A DNA stretch of 64,000 bases from Polynucleobacter sp. JS-Polo-80-F4 (GTDB taxonomy: Bacteria; Pseudomonadota; Gammaproteobacteria; Burkholderiales; Burkholderiaceae): positions 688,018 to 752,017 of the forward strand of contig NZ_JACVPI010000001.1 of NCBI RefSeq assembly GCF_018881965.1, in the 5' to 3' direction. Of the stretch, positions 34,151 to 44,719 are shown piece after piece. Made by a program: the position numbers and the translations under genes. The stretch's first letter is position 1. Every line of letters begins with the position of its first letter. The notes under the pieces were generated by a model. That model did no database searches and was not told the DNA's origin. It saw nothing but the letters and a program-made list of their open reading frames with translations.

Positions 34151-34936
34151 ATGGCGCAAGCAAAGATTAACTTTGGAGTTGTAAAGCACCAGCGCTTGCG
34201 GCCGGCTAAGAATGCTTTTGGTTATGGAGTATTTACCGTCTCCATACCTATGCGTGCTCGAGGTGCTAATCCAACACTACTTACGCATCTGGGCTTAAGC
34301 GATAACCGTTGGGGTCTTTGTGCATTTTTTGATAAAGATCACGGCCTGGGTGAACCCAATAGCCTTGCTTGGATTGAAAAGATTCTGGCAGAAAATCATG
34401 TGCAGCATGTCGATGGCGAAATCTGGCTTCAGACCTTTCCGAGAGTGCTAGGCTATGTTTTTAATCCTGTAAGCTTTTGGCTCTGCACACGGGCTGATGG
34501 CAAAGTACAGGCCGTGTTAGCTGAGGTCAACAATACCTTTGGTGAACGTCACTGTTATTTGCTGTACAAAGATTCTGGCGAGGCGCTTCGTTCTGGCGAA
34601 ACACTCACCAGCAAAAAGGTGTTTCACGTTTCACCATTCTGTGATGTGCGTGGTGACTATCATTTCCGCTTCCTATTTTCGCAAGATAGTAATAGCGGCA
34701 ATAACAACGTCTGCCGCATCGAGCTGCACGAAGATGGTTTACCCCTCATTAACACCAGTATTAGCGGCACTAGCCGCCCACTAAGCCAAGCCAATGTCAT
34801 GCTGGCGCTCATTCGCTACCCTCTAATGAGTTTAGGAGTGATTTTCCGGATACATTGGCAAGCATTGAAATTATGGGTAAAAGGTGTACCCTTTCACTCA
34901 AAGCCTAAACCACCTGAACTTGAAGTTAGCAGATGA
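34151..34936 (+). CDS. DUF1365 family protein
   Basis: 261 residues with the family blocks VVKHQRLRPAKNAFGYGVF at the start, LGYVFNPVSFWLC in the middle and AEVNNTFGERHCYLL. It has no membrane helix except a hydrophobic patch near the C-terminus (YPLMSLGVIFRIHWQALKLW). Function unknown. It lies between the FAD oxidoreductase (three-base gap) and the CFA-like gene (four-base overlap), the usual order. Confidence 0.92.
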   Translation: MAQAKINFGVVKHQRLRPAKNAFGYGVFTVSIPMRARGANPTLLTHLGLSDNRWGLCAFFDKDHGLGEPNSLAWIEKILAENHVQHVDGEIWLQTFPRVLGYVFNPVSFWLCTRADGKVQAVLAEVNNTFGERHCYLLYKDSGEALRSGETLTSKKVFHVSPFCDVRGDYHFRFLFSQDSNSGNNNVCRIELHEDGLPLINTSISGTSRPLSQANVMLALIRYPLMSLGVIFRIHWQALKLWVKGVPFHSKPKPPELEVSR

Positions 34937-36228
34937 ATCGCCCCGGACAATCACTACTCTCTAGACTCAACTTTTCTCGCCCACATAAGCAAGTTGGCGC
35001 CTCACCGCAATATCAGATCAGCACTAAGACGCTTCTAACGCTACTGACCCAGCTAGGTAGCGGTCACTTGACGCTAACCATGCCGAACGGTGAAAAGCGA
35101 GAATTTGGTGACCTGAGTGATTCCTTACATGCAGAAATTCATGTCCTGGAATGGTCGGTATTCAAAGAGATCATGTCGCATGGCGATATTGGTTTTGCTG
35201 AAAGCTACATCCAAGGAAAGTGGAATACTCCCAACCTTAAAGCATTGCTTGAGCTGGCGATACGCAATCGAACTATCTTAGAAAAAGCCATTTATGGCAA
35301 TTGGTACGGGTCCATCTTTTATCGCCTGAAGCACTGGCTGCGTGATAACAGTAAAGCAGGAAGTCGCAAGAACATTCATGCACATTACGACCTAGGAAAT
35401 GCCTTTTATACACTCTGGCTTGACCCCACTATGAGCTACTCTAGCGCCTGGTTTTCAGAAGGCGATAAGCAAGCCCTAGTAGATGGTCAGCGTGCAAAGA
35501 TTGGACGAATTCTTGACTCCCTAAATACAAAGCCGGGAGATCATGTTTTAGAAATCGGCTGCGGCTGGGGCGGCGTGATGGAAGAGTCCCTACGAAGCAA
35601 TAGGTCGATTACTGGTTTAACACTCTCCACAGAACAAAAAGCTTTTGCAGAAAAACGCTTGCAAGAAGTTCAAGCAATGACCAAAAATTCATCGTCCTTT
35701 GAAGTGCGATTACAAGATTACCGTGATTGTCAGGAAAAATTTGATGGCATTGCTTCAGTAGAAATGTTTGAAGCAGTTGGCGAGAAACATTGGCCAGAAT
35801 ATTTTGAAACTATTGCTCATTGTTTAAAAGCTGGAGGCAAAGCATGCATCCAAACGATTGTGATTGCAGAAGATCTTTTTGATCGCTATCGTCGCAATAC
35901 GGACTTTATTCAACAGTACGTCTTTCCTGGGGGCATGCTGCCATCAAAGGCAAGCTTTAAAGAGAGCGCAGCCAAGGCTGGCTTGCAAATTGAACAAGAA
36001 TTTGCTTTTGGAGCTGACTACGCAAAAACGCTTTGCCTCTGGAGAGATAGTTTTAATCAAAAACTCCAAGAGGTACGTCAACTAGGATTTGATGAAGCCT
36101 TTATTCGCCTTTGGAACTTCTATCTTATGTATTGCGCTGCCGGTTTTACCGAGCGCAATATTGATGTGGTGCAATTCACTCTCAGCCATCAACCCCCACA
36201 AGCATCTTCTGATGCGCTCAGCGCATGA
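34933..36228 (+). CDS. Cyclopropane-fatty-acyl-phospholipid synthase family methyltransferase
   Basis: 431 residues. The N-terminal domain (to about 140) may bind lipid; the SAM-binding motif EIGCGWGG is at 207-214. The C-terminal YCAAGFTERNIDVVQF carries the family cysteine. It transfers a methyl group to unsaturated acyl chains of membrane phospholipids; the product could be a cyclopropane ring or, in related clusters, a methylated acyl chain. It overlaps both neighbours by four bases. Confidence 0.92.
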   Translation: MNRPGQSLLSRLNFSRPHKQVGASPQYQISTKTLLTLLTQLGSGHLTLTMPNGEKREFGDLSDSLHAEIHVLEWSVFKEIMSHGDIGFAESYIQGKWNTPNLKALLELAIRNRTILEKAIYGNWYGSIFYRLKHWLRDNSKAGSRKNIHAHYDLGNAFYTLWLDPTMSYSSAWFSEGDKQALVDGQRAKIGRILDSLNTKPGDHVLEIGCGWGGVMEESLRSNRSITGLTLSTEQKAFAEKRLQEVQAMTKNSSSFEVRLQDYRDCQEKFDGIASVEMFEAVGEKHWPEYFETIAHCLKAGGKACIQTIVIAEDLFDRYRRNTDFIQQYVFPGGMLPSKASFKESAAKAGLQIEQEFAFGADYAKTLCLWRDSFNQKLQEVRQLGFDEAFIRLWNFYLMYCAAGFTERNIDVVQFTLSHQPPQASSDALSA

Positions 36229-37001
36229 AACAACAGGGTATTGATCGCTTCTCCGGAAAAAGAGTCTGGGTTATAGGCGCCTCAAGCGGAATTGGCGAGG
36301 CCTGTGCACAGACCCTCCTAAGCAAAGGTGCCAAGGTAGCACTTTCTAGCCGCAGAGCAGAACGATTAAATCAAATTGCCCTGAATGCAAAAGATGGGCA
36401 GACTTTAGTTATTCCACTAGACGTTACTGATTACGCACAACTGCAAGAGGGCTACAACACCATTTTGAGCGCCTGGGGCGGCATAGATCTCCTTCTTTTT
36501 GTATCCGGAATGTACGTGCCTCTGCGCGCAGATAATTTCGATATCAAAGTTGCAGAAAAAACGATTGATGCAAACCTTTTGGGGCCAATGAGAGCAGTTG
36601 CTTTGGTAGTGCCAGAAATGTTGAATGCTCAATCAGGACACATTGCTATTGTTGGTAGTGTTGCAGGCTATAGCGGTCTTCCCAAAGCTTTGGCATATGG
36701 CCCAAGCAAGGCTGCCATCATCAATTTTTGCGAGAATTTGTATTACGACTTACTGCCCACTGGAGTCAGTGTGCATATGATCTCGCCGGGATTTGTGGCG
36801 ACTGAAGCTACCGCTCAAAATGATTTTGAAATGCCAGCCCTCATTAGCGCAAAACAAGCGGCAGATGAGATATTGATGGGTATTCAGAAGGGGGAATTTG
36901 ATATTCACTTCCCTAAACGCTTCTCAAGATTCTTAAAATTTCTCAGAATCTTGCCTTACCCAATTTACTTTTGGATTGTGCGCCGCTTCGTCAAAATTTA
37001 A
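36225..37001 (+). CDS. Short-chain dehydrogenase/reductase
   Basis: 258 residues of the classical SDR fold: cofactor loop GASSGIG at 18-24, catalytic serine in VGSVAGYSG, and Tyr-x3-Lys in YGPSK. The C-terminus is basic and hydrophobic (RFLKFLRILPYPIYFWIVRRF) and could touch the membrane. It ends the peroxidase-FAD-DUF1365-CFA operon, overlapping the CFA-like gene by four bases. The substrate is unknown; a lipid-derived carbonyl is an inference from context. Confidence 0.9.
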   Translation: MKQQGIDRFSGKRVWVIGASSGIGEACAQTLLSKGAKVALSSRRAERLNQIALNAKDGQTLVIPLDVTDYAQLQEGYNTILSAWGGIDLLLFVSGMYVPLRADNFDIKVAEKTIDANLLGPMRAVALVVPEMLNAQSGHIAIVGSVAGYSGLPKALAYGPSKAAIINFCENLYYDLLPTGVSVHMISPGFVATEATAQNDFEMPALISAKQAADEILMGIQKGEFDIHFPKRFSRFLKFLRILPYPIYFWIVRRFVKI

Positions 37002-37030
37002 GCAGCGCCAAAGCACAACCTCTGCTGAGG

Positions 37031-37678
37031 TTACTGCTTGTACTTGTCTTTACGGATTTTCTCTTCCAAATAATCCATTACAGCGATAGCTTTAGCTTTA
37101 GATCCAGCAATCGATGGTGAAGTTACATATTTGCCTTGCATCACAACCGTCGGCACTCCATCTATACGATAGGCTTCAGTCAATTGCTTGGCGGCACGTG
37201 CTTTAGAAACTACTGCAAAAGAGCGATAGGTTGCTAAGAAGGTATTGCGATCAACCCCTTGCGATGCAACCCAATCGGCAATTTCCGGCTCTGTTAGAAG
37301 ACGCTTATTTTCTTTATGCATTGCGTACATCACTTTTTCATTCAGAGCATCACCTTTACCCATGGCCTCTAAGGCATAGAACAATTGGCTGTGCGGCATG
37401 AAGTCATCACGGAAAGCAACCGGGACTCTGCGAAAGACTACATCTTTCGGTTGACGCTTTACCCAGGCGCTGAGCTCAGGCTCGAAGTCGTAGCAATGCG
37501 GACAGCCGTACCAAAAGAACTCAATAACCTCAACTTTTCCTTTGGTTTCTACCGGTTGCGCAATAGGCAAAATGCGGTAATCAAAGCCCTCTTCAATTTT
37601 TTGACCCTGTGCACTAGCAAAGCCACTTAATGAAAGAAGTGCAAATAAAGTAATGAATCTTTTGCTTAATGAAATCAT
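37031..37678 (-). CDS. dsbA: Thiol:disulfide interchange protein DsbA
   Basis: Periplasmic oxidase that introduces disulfide bonds. 215 residues: a signal peptide (cleavage near ASA, residue 23), the active site CPHC at 59-62 within FFWYGCPHCYDFEPEL, and the cis-proline segment GVPTVVMQGKY. It overlaps the SPOR gene by four bases. Convergent with the SDR gene. Confidence 0.96.
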   Translation of the reverse strand: MISLSKRFITLFALLSLSGFASAQGQKIEEGFDYRILPIAQPVETKGKVEVIEFFWYGCPHCYDFEPELSAWVKRQPKDVVFRRVPVAFRDDFMPHSQLFYALEAMGKGDALNEKVMYAMHKENKRLLTEPEIADWVASQGVDRNTFLATYRSFAVVSKARAAKQLTEAYRIDGVPTVVMQGKYVTSPSIAGSKAKAIAVMDYLEEKIRKDKYKQ

Positions 37679-38262
37679 GATTTACTGGATTTAATCAAAG
37701 TTGGTTTAATTCCTATGCCGCTCAATTTGTCTCGCACTGAGTTGCTCTCATCAACACTGTTATATGGGCCTACACGAACGCGCCAGAGGGTATTGCCATC
37801 ACTGGTAACTTCACTCAACTGAGCCTGTATTCCCTGAATAGCCAAATTGGCTTTTTGTGCATCTGCATCAGCACGCTTTGTAAATGCACCCACCTGCAAG
37901 AAATAGATAGAGTCTGATTTAACTGCAGGGGGTACATCTGCTGGCTTATCAGCAGCTTTCTTGCCATTTACCAAATCACCAATCGGATCTGCTGAAGCTG
38001 GAGGAAGCGTTTTACCCTGAAGTGGCTTATTTAAATCCACCGGCTCAGCAGGAGCGGCTGTCTCACCTTCTGCCGGTGCAGCTGAAGGCTTAATAATTAA
38101 AGGTAGATTAGGTGCACGCACCCCGGGTCTTTCTTGGGGGGTATTTTTAGACAGATAAAAGGCAATCACAAAGGCAACGCCGAGGCCAGCACCTAAACCC
38201 AAGATGAAGCCGAGAATAGTGCCGCCGTACTGGGAATTTTGCTGATTCGGTGTTTTCATCAT
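37675..38262 (-). CDS. SPOR domain protein (FtsN-like)
   Basis: 195 residues: a short cytoplasmic segment, one helix (about 15-42), a Pro/Ala-rich periplasmic linker (about 50-120) and a C-terminal SPOR domain (YFLQVGAFTKRADADAQKA, then WRVRVGPYNS) that binds denuded peptidoglycan at the septum. The layout fits a division protein, but FtsN itself cannot be claimed. A GAGGAA ribosome-binding site precedes two adjacent ATGs; ATG 38262 or 38259 may be used. Lies between argS and dsbA. Confidence 0.9.
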   Translation of the reverse strand: MMKTPNQQNSQYGGTILGFILGLGAGLGVAFVIAFYLSKNTPQERPGVRAPNLPLIIKPSAAPAEGETAAPAEPVDLNKPLQGKTLPPASADPIGDLVNGKKAADKPADVPPAVKSDSIYFLQVGAFTKRADADAQKANLAIQGIQAQLSEVTSDGNTLWRVRVGPYNSVDESNSVRDKLSGIGIKPTLIKSSKS

Positions 38263-38297
38263 TTCCTCATCTTACATCTTCACTTCATGCCTCGCTA

Positions 38298-40025
38298 TTA
38301 CATCTTAAAAGGTGCTGATACCCCGAGTACTTTTAAGCCATTTTGTAGAACCTGGCGTGTTGCCAACAACAGTGCAAGACGTGCTTGCTTTAAATGTTGA
38401 TCGTCAACTAAGACACGATCAGCGTTATAGAAGGTATGAAAATCACCTGCTAAATCACGCAGATAAAAAGCCAAAGCATGCGGCGCCAATTCTTCAGCAG
38501 CAGCAGTAAGCACCTCTGGATATTCTGCTAAGCGACGCAGTAAATGATCGGATGCCTTGCTTTGTAGAAGTGATAAATCTGCTTTAGCCAATTCCGACGC
38601 TTGTCCGCCCCACTGCTGCAGGATTGAACTAATACGCGCATGCGCATATTGAACATAGAACACTGGGTTCTCATCATTTTGCTGCAAAGCTAAGTCAATA
38701 TCAAAAACAAACTCAGTATCTGCTTTGCGTGAGATCAAGAAAAAGCGCACTGCATCACGGCCGCGCTGCAAAGCAAATTCTCTCTCTTCAGGCGTCATCT
38801 CTGGAGTAACGCCACCAGACCATTCAACCAAATCACGCACAGTCACATATGAGCCCGCGCGCTTGGAAATTTTCACTTCTTCACCATGACGCATCACGGT
38901 AACCATCTTATGCAAAACATATTCTGGATATGTTTTAGGAATATCCCAACCACGCTTCTGTGCCACGCCCTGTAAGCCTGACCGAACACGGGCAATCGTG
39001 CCATGGTGATCGCTACCTTGCACGTTAATAACTTTCTGAAAGCCACGATTCCACTTACTGGTGTGATACGCAACGTCAGGCACGAAGTAGGTAAAGCTAC
39101 CGTCTGACTTACGCATTACGCGATCTTTATCGTCACCATCATCCGTGCTCTTCAACCAGAGAGCGCCTTCAGACTCATAGGTCTTGCCAATATTTTGCAA
39201 GTCGCCAACGATTTGAGCAACACTGCCATCGGTGTACAAAGAAGATTCTAAGTAATAGCAATCGAATTTCACACCGAAAGTTTTCAAATCAATATCTTGC
39301 TCATTACGCAAATACGCAACAGCAAATTGACGAATCGCTTCAATGTCATCTTTAAATTCTGGAGAGGCTTTGAATGCTGTAGCAATCTCCGCAATATATT
39401 CACCGTTATAAGCTTGCTCTGGCCACTTGGCATCGCCAGGTTTTAAGCCTTGCAAACGGGCTTGAACGGATAAGGCTAAATTCGCAATCTGCACACCAGC
39501 ATCGTTGTAATAAAACTCGCGATGAACCTTAATGCCTTGTGTCGCCAACAAATTTGCCAAGGCATCCCCAAGGGCAGCCTGTCTTCCGTGACCAACGTGC
39601 AGTGGGCCGGTTGGATTGGCAGAAACAAACTCAATCATCGCACTGGTGGCTGACCCATCGCTGACTGCGGACTCACCAAAATGAGCGCCTGTAGAAAGTA
39701 TCTCTTCTACTACAGCGGTCTTAGCCAAATTACTAAGGCGAAAATTAATAAAGCCAGGGCCGGCGATTTCACAAGATGCAATGAGTTCATTGAAGCCAGC
39801 TTGCTGCTGCAGGCGCTCTACCAAAGCTTGCGCTAACTCGCGTGGATTTAACTTCCAAGCTTTCGAAAGCTGGAGGGCGATATTACAGGCGACATCCCCA
39901 TGATCAACAGCTTTTGGACGCTCTAGACGGGGGGCAGGGGCTTCGCCTAGGTCGCGCTCCTGGGCCAAGGCTGCAAGGGCAGCACTCAGCATTTCAATTA
40001 AACGATTTTTATTGGTAGACAACAT
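38298..40025 (-). CDS. argS: Arginyl-tRNA synthetase
   Basis: Class I synthetase charging tRNA-Arg. 575 residues: N-terminal Add-1 tRNA-binding domain, HIGH-like HVGHGRQ near residue 142 in [22 protein letters not shown] as the KMSKS-like loop, and an all-helical anticodon domain ending [17 protein letters not shown], which is the usual ArgS C-terminus. The first gene of the argS-SPOR-dsbA group; divergent from the DUF1840 gene. Confidence 0.97.
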   Translation of the reverse strand: MLSTNKNRLIEMLSAALAALAQERDLGEAPAPRLERPKAVDHGDVACNIALQLSKAWKLNPRELAQALVERLQQQAGFNELIASCEIAGPGFINFRLSNLAKTAVVEEILSTGAHFGESAVSDGSATSAMIEFVSANPTGPLHVGHGRQAALGDALANLLATQGIKVHREFYYNDAGVQIANLALSVQARLQGLKPGDAKWPEQAYNGEYIAEIATAFKASPEFKDDIEAIRQFAVAYLRNEQDIDLKTFGVKFDCYYLESSLYTDGSVAQIVGDLQNIGKTYESEGALWLKSTDDGDDKDRVMRKSDGSFTYFVPDVAYHTSKWNRGFQKVINVQGSDHHGTIARVRSGLQGVAQKRGWDIPKTYPEYVLHKMVTVMRHGEEVKISKRAGSYVTVRDLVEWSGGVTPEMTPEEREFALQRGRDAVRFFLISRKADTEFVFDIDLALQQNDENPVFYVQYAHARISSILQQWGGQASELAKADLSLLQSKASDHLLRRLAEYPEVLTAAAEELAPHALAFYLRDLAGDFHTFYNADRVLVDDQHLKQARLALLLATRQVLQNGLKVLGVSAPFKM

Positions 40026-40045
40026 AGATAAGTGAGTTTATCAGG

Positions 40046-40054
40046 TGGTAAGCT
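40046..40054 (+). promoter_or_regulatory. Extended -10-like element six bases from ATG (DUF1840 gene)
   Basis: TGG-TAAGCT (extended -10 pattern, hexamer at 40049-40054), then ATCGAA, then the ATG at 40061. The hexamer is weak (three of six consensus bases). An AGGTGG at 40043-40048 is too far from the ATG for usual initiation. Confidence 0.3.
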
Positions 40055-40060
40055 ATCGAA

Positions 40061-40378
40061 ATGATCTATCAATTTCGCTCCAAGGCTGGTCCAGATGTCA
40101 TCATGCTGGCAGATCTGACTAAGCGAATTTTTGACATCTTAGGGCGCCCCCTAGAACCTCGGGGCATCCTGACGGTGGAACAGCTCCCAAATCTCATTAC
40201 CGCACTAGAAACTGCCATTCTCAAAGATCTTGAAGAGCGGGCTAAAGCAAATGACGAGACCGAAAGTGGCGCTGAGAAGCCCAAGCTAGCAGATCGCCTT
40301 GGGCAGCGAGCCTACCCATTCCTAGAGCTCATGAAACAGGCTAAAGCCAAAGACGAACCCGTTATGTGGGGCGTTTAA
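40061..40378 (+). CDS. DUF1840 domain protein
   Basis: 105-residue cytosolic protein with the DUF1840 pattern: [27 protein letters not shown] at the start, [12 protein letters not shown], and a C-terminal [18 protein letters not shown]. Function unknown; the family is mostly betaproteobacterial. Divergent from argS. Its stop codon shares bases with the convergent metH stop (TTTAA at 40375-40378). Confidence 0.9.
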   Translation: MIYQFRSKAGPDVIMLADLTKRIFDILGRPLEPRGILTVEQLPNLITALETAILKDLEERAKANDETESGAEKPKLADRLGQRAYPFLELMKQAKAKDEPVMWGV

Positions 40379-43125
40379 TCTAGCAAGCTCGCTAGCTGGC
40401 GACGGGTATCTTCAACGCTCTGACCACGGCGCTTTGCCAAGTCTTCAACCTGATCATCCGATAACTTGCCTACATTGAAGTAGCGCGCATCGGGATGGGC
40501 CAAATAGAAACCGCTTACGCTTGATGCTGGGTTCATCGCCATCGACTCTGTCAGCGTCATGCCAATATCTTCGGATCCAATCACTCTCAATAAATCTTCT
40601 TTGACCTCATGGGCCGGACAAGCTGGGTAACCAGGTGCTGGACGAATGCCACGATATTCTTCATTGATCATCTGATCATTAGTCAAAATCTCGTCAGTTG
40701 CATAGCCCCAAAGATCGGTACGAACACGATGGTGCATTAATTCAGCAAAGGCCTCTGCTAAACGATCTGCCAAGGCCTTCAACATAATGGCACTGTAGTC
40801 ATCATGCTTTGCCTGAAATTCAGCAACTTTCTTTTCAACGCCATGGCCAGTGGTAACTGCAAAACAACCAAGGTAATCAGAAACACCAGAATCTTTTGGC
40901 GCAACATAATCAGCCAAACACCGGTTAGGTCTACGCACACCATCTACAACAGGACGTTCGGATTGTTGACGCAAGTTATGCCATACAAACAAAGGATGCT
41001 CGCGTGCTTCATCGCTATACAGAACAATATCGTCACCCACTGTATTAGCCGGGTAGAAAGCCACCACTGCATCAGCCTGTAGCCATTGCCCCTTAATCAG
41101 CTTATCGAGTAATGCTTGAGCGTCGGCAAACACCTTGCGAGCCTCAATACCAACCACTTCGTCATCCAAAATTGCTGGGAACTTACCGGCTAAGTCCCAA
41201 GTCTGAAAGAATGGTGTCCAGTCAATATATTTAGCAATATCACTCAATGCAAAGTTTTTAAATACGCGACGACCAATAAACTTCGGCTTCTCAGGAACAT
41301 AAGCAGACCAATCAATCATCTCGCGATTCTTACGAGCAGCCGCCAAAGAAATGGTTGGTGCAGCTTTCTTATTGGCATGCTGTTCACGGATGCGCACATA
41401 GTCATCACGCATATCTTGAATAAATTTTTTGGAACTTTCATCAGAAAGCAGGCTAGATGCAACAGACACCGATCTGGATGCATCCGGAACGTACACCACT
41501 GGACCATCGTAGTGAGGTGCAATCTTCACGGCAGTGTGTACACGCGAAGTGGTTGCACCACCAATCATCAAAGGAATTTGACGTTCACGGAACCAATCAT
41601 CACGTTGCATCTCTTGCGCAACATAAGTCATCTCTTCCAATGAAGGCGTAATCAGACCAGACAAACCAACAATGTCGGCATTCTCTTCCTTGGCACGCTT
41701 CAAAATCTCTGCGCAAGGAACCATTACACCCATATTGGCTACTTCAAAGTTATTGCATTGCAGAACTACTGTCACAATATTTTTACCAATATCGTGTACA
41801 TCGCCTTTAACGGTGGCCATGACAATCTTGCCCTTGGCTTTTGCTTCGCCACCTGCTGCAATATGTTGACGCTTCTCTTCCTCAATGTAAGGAATCAAGA
41901 TTGCAACGGCTTGCTTCATTACACGCGCACTCTTAACTACTTGAGGCAAGAACATTTTGCCGGCACCAAACAAGTCGCCAACAACGTTCATACCGTCCAT
42001 CAGAGGGCCTTCAATGACCTCAATAGGTCTGCCACCCGCACCCATGATTTCAGCGCGCAACTCTTCAGTATCTTCTTCAATAAAGGTAGTAATGCCATGC
42101 ACCAGGGCATGCGTTAGACGCTCTCGCACTGGGGCTTCGCGCCATACTAGGTTCTCAACCTGCTTAGCACCGCCGCCCTTGAATTGATCAGCAATATCGA
42201 GCAAACGCTCAGTAGGCGTTTTGCCATCTTTTTCTTTAAAGCGATTGAGAACAACATCTTCAACACGCTCACGCAACTCTGGATCTAAATCAGCATATAC
42301 GCCCAATTGACCAGCATTCACAATACCCATATCCATACCAGCTTGAATAGCGTGATACAAGAACACCGTATGGATTGCTTCGCGGACACGATCATTGCCG
42401 CGGAAAGAGAAGCTCACATTAGAAACGCCGCCACTTACCTTGGCACCAGGCAAATTTTCTTTAATCCAGCGCGTGGCGTTAATAAAGTCCACCGCATAGT
42501 TGTCGTGCTCTTCAATGCCAGTAGCGATTGCAAAAATATTCGGATCAAAAATAATGTCTTCTGCTGGGAAGCCAATTTCATTTACCAAGATCTCGTAGCA
42601 ACGCTGACAGATCTCTGTCTTACGCTTAAATGTATCTGCTTGCCCTACTTCATCAAATGCCATCACTACAGATGCAGCGCCATAACGACGAATTAAACGC
42701 GCCTGATGTCTAAAGGGCTCTTCACCCTCTTTTAAGGAGATCGAGTTAACAATAGGCTTGCCTTGAATACACTTCAAACCTGCCTCGATAACACTCCACT
42801 TAGAGGAGTCGATCATGATAGGAACACGTGCAATATCAGGCTCAGAGGCAATCAAGTTCAAGAAGCGCGTCATTGCCGCCTCAGAATCTAGCATCGCCTC
42901 ATCCATATTGATATCGATGACTTGTGCACCATTCTCAACCTGCTGACGCGCCACTACGAGCGCTTCGTCAAATTGATTATTCAAAATCATGCGCGAAAAT
43001 GCTTTAGAGCCCGTGACATTCGTACGCTCGCCAATATTGACAAAACCAACATTGGCAGTCACATTAAATGGCTCAAGCCCTGAAAGCTTCATTGCTGGTA
43101 TTACTTTTTTCTCTATCTTGCTCAT
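40375..43125 (-). CDS. metH: Cobalamin-dependent methionine synthase, folate, B12 and activation domains
   Basis: 916 residues. Order: pterin-binding barrel (about 20-290, [13 protein letters not shown]), B12-binding cap and Rossmann domains (about 320-560) with the cobalt-ligand motif DVHDIG (His444), then the SAM-dependent reactivation domain with [15 protein letters not shown]. The homocysteine-binding domain is encoded separately just upstream; the two frames overlap by four bases (ATGA). The pair together transfers a methyl group from methyltetrahydrofolate to homocysteine. No cobalamin riboswitch is visible upstream. Confidence 0.96.
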   Translation of the reverse strand: MSKIEKKVIPAMKLSGLEPFNVTANVGFVNIGERTNVTGSKAFSRMILNNQFDEALVVARQQVENGAQVIDINMDEAMLDSEAAMTRFLNLIASEPDIARVPIMIDSSKWSVIEAGLKCIQGKPIVNSISLKEGEEPFRHQARLIRRYGAASVVMAFDEVGQADTFKRKTEICQRCYEILVNEIGFPAEDIIFDPNIFAIATGIEEHDNYAVDFINATRWIKENLPGAKVSGGVSNVSFSFRGNDRVREAIHTVFLYHAIQAGMDMGIVNAGQLGVYADLDPELRERVEDVVLNRFKEKDGKTPTERLLDIADQFKGGGAKQVENLVWREAPVRERLTHALVHGITTFIEEDTEELRAEIMGAGGRPIEVIEGPLMDGMNVVGDLFGAGKMFLPQVVKSARVMKQAVAILIPYIEEEKRQHIAAGGEAKAKGKIVMATVKGDVHDIGKNIVTVVLQCNNFEVANMGVMVPCAEILKRAKEENADIVGLSGLITPSLEEMTYVAQEMQRDDWFRERQIPLMIGGATTSRVHTAVKIAPHYDGPVVYVPDASRSVSVASSLLSDESSKKFIQDMRDDYVRIREQHANKKAAPTISLAAARKNREMIDWSAYVPEKPKFIGRRVFKNFALSDIAKYIDWTPFFQTWDLAGKFPAILDDEVVGIEARKVFADAQALLDKLIKGQWLQADAVVAFYPANTVGDDIVLYSDEAREHPLFVWHNLRQQSERPVVDGVRRPNRCLADYVAPKDSGVSDYLGCFAVTTGHGVEKKVAEFQAKHDDYSAIMLKALADRLAEAFAELMHHRVRTDLWGYATDEILTNDQMINEEYRGIRPAPGYPACPAHEVKEDLLRVIGSEDIGMTLTESMAMNPASSVSGFYLAHPDARYFNVGKLSDDQVEDLAKRRGQSVEDTRRQLASLLD

Positions 43126-44186
43126 GACAAAGCCTCTGCATTCTCACGGTAGAAAACACGTGGCTTACGTTTGGCAACTGCGTTTGCAATTGCACGAATG
43201 TGGTCAGGCGTAGTGCCACAGCAACCACCAACTAAATTGACCAAACCATCTTTAGCAAATCCATCGACCAAGCTAGAAGTAATTTCTGGGGTTTCATCAA
43301 ACCCGGTATCGCTCATGGGGTTAGGCAAGCCAGCATTGGGATAGCAAGACACTGCGGCATCGCAGATGCGTGCGAGCTCTGCAATATAAGGTCGCATTAG
43401 TGCGGCACCTAAAGCACAATTCAAACCGAATGTCAGTGGCTTAATGTGACGCAAGCTATTCCAAAATGCTTCAACAGTTTGACCAGACAAAATACGGCCA
43501 GATGCATCCGTCACTGTTCCAGAAATCATGACAGGCAAGCGTTCGCCAGTCTCTTCAAAGAATTCATCTAAAGCAAACAATGCTGCTTTGGCATTGAGCG
43601 TATCGAAAATGGTTTCTACCAAAAATAAATCTACGCCACCAGCAAACAATCCTTCGATCTGCTCACGATACGAAGCACGCAGGGCATCAAAGGTGACATT
43701 GCGTGCGCCTGGATCATTCACATCCGGTGAAATGCTGGCAGTCTTTGGCGTAGGCCCAATCGCACCAGCCGCAAAACGTGGCTTATCAGGGGTACTGTAT
43801 TTTTCACAAGCTGCGCGCGCCAATTTTGCGGAGACTTCATTCATCTCACGGGCTAAGCCAGCCATTTTGTAATCTTCTTGCGCTACTGAAGTTGCACCAA
43901 AAGTATTGGTTTCAATAATGTCTGCGCCAGCATCTAAATACTGCTCATGAATCTTGCTAATAATTTGTGGCTGGGTCAAAACCAAGAGCTCATTGTTGCC
44001 TTTGATATCTCCAGGGTGATCAGCAAATCGGGTATTTCCTGGTAAGCCGCGATAGTCAGCTTCGGTCAACTTATATTGCTGAATCATGGTGCCCATGGCG
44101 CCATCCAAAATCAGGATGCGCTGCTTTAATAGCTCGGGAAGCTTTTGACCGCGGGTATAGGGCTGGGACAAACCATTAGATTGCAT
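43122..44186 (-). CDS. metH: Homocysteine S-methyltransferase domain of split methionine synthase
   Basis: 354 residues equal to the N-terminal barrel of E. coli Met[15 protein letters not shown] at the start, and zinc/homocysteine ligand sites in FGLNCALGA and [11 protein letters not shown]. The frame ends with its own stop and overlaps the ATG of the next gene, so this is a clean gene split and not a frameshift. Split metH genes are common in Burkholderiales. No clear ribosome-binding site precedes the ATG at 44186. Confidence 0.95.
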   Translation of the reverse strand: MQSNGLSQPYTRGQKLPELLKQRILILDGAMGTMIQQYKLTEADYRGLPGNTRFADHPGDIKGNNELLVLTQPQIISKIHEQYLDAGADIIETNTFGATSVAQEDYKMAGLAREMNEVSAKLARAACEKYSTPDKPRFAAGAIGPTPKTASISPDVNDPGARNVTFDALRASYREQIEGLFAGGVDLFLVETIFDTLNAKAALFALDEFFEETGERLPVMISGTVTDASGRILSGQTVEAFWNSLRHIKPLTFGLNCALGAALMRPYIAELARICDAAVSCYPNAGLPNPMSDTGFDETPEITSSLVDGFAKDGLVNLVGGCCGTTPDHIRAIANAVAKRKPRVFYRENAEALS

Positions 44187-44260
44187 TGTTAAACCGGGAA
44201 TAATCTCTAGAATCCCTTATTCTATTGGAAAAGCTACTTTTCATTTACCCCGGAGCCCTT

Positions 44261-44719
44261 ATGTTTGGAACCATTCCAGAATTCAATCAAAGCCTAGATA
44301 TGTTGAAAACCATGTGGGGACAAGGTGCCGCAGGTCAAGCTGGACAGTTTCCCTTCACGACAGACGCTTCTAAGGCTGCTGGCGGCTTTGCTTCGGCATT
44401 TCCCGGCCTAGATGTAGATGAGCTTGAAAAGCGGATTAAAGACCTTAAAAGCGTTGAAAACTGGCTCAATCTGAACCTCAATATCCTCAAGTCGACTATT
44501 CAGGGTCTTGAAGTCCAGCATGCCACCATGATGGCGCTCAAATCCTTTGGCGATGCTGTCTCAGCAGCTAGCTCAGCAGCCAGCTCACCAAGCGCCCCCA
44601 AAGAAGAATCTAAGACTAAAACGACTAGTGCTAAACCACGGAAAACCGCAACACGCCGTCCTCGCAAAGCTGGCGATGCAACTTTCCTCGACGAAGTAGG
44701 TAATTCAGATGAGCAATAG
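44261..44719 (+). CDS. phaM: PhaM-like polyhydroxyalkanoate granule regulatory protein
   Basis: 152 residues. N-terminal PEFNQSLDMLKTMWGQG, a central helical DVDELEKRIKDLKSVENWLNLNLN block and a basic Ala/Lys/Arg C-terminus (KPRKTATRRPRKAG) are the PhaM pattern. PhaM, studied in Cupriavidus necator, activates PHA synthase and ties granules to the nucleoid through its basic tail. The ATG at 44261 follows a GGAG site at six bases; a TTG at 44225 is rejected. The last 89 bases overlap the convergent metallo-hydrolase gene. No PHA synthase gene is in the window. Confidence 0.85.
   Translation: MFGTIPEFNQSLDMLKTMWGQGAAGQAGQFPFTTDASKAAGGFASAFPGLDVDELEKRIKDLKSVENWLNLNLNILKSTIQGLEVQHATMMALKSFGDAVSAASSAASSPSAPKEESKTKTTSAKPRKTATRRPRKAGDATFLDEVGNSDEQ

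Noticed and set aside
43122..43125. Frameshifted or broken metH
   Set aside because: The two parts each have complete domains, proper start and stop, and an ATGA overlap typical of coupled genes; split metH is usual in this group.
44187..44260. Cobalamin riboswitch upstream of the split metH genes
   Set aside because: Only 74 bases separate metH from phaM, too short for a B12 riboswitch, and no B12-box-like sequence is seen.
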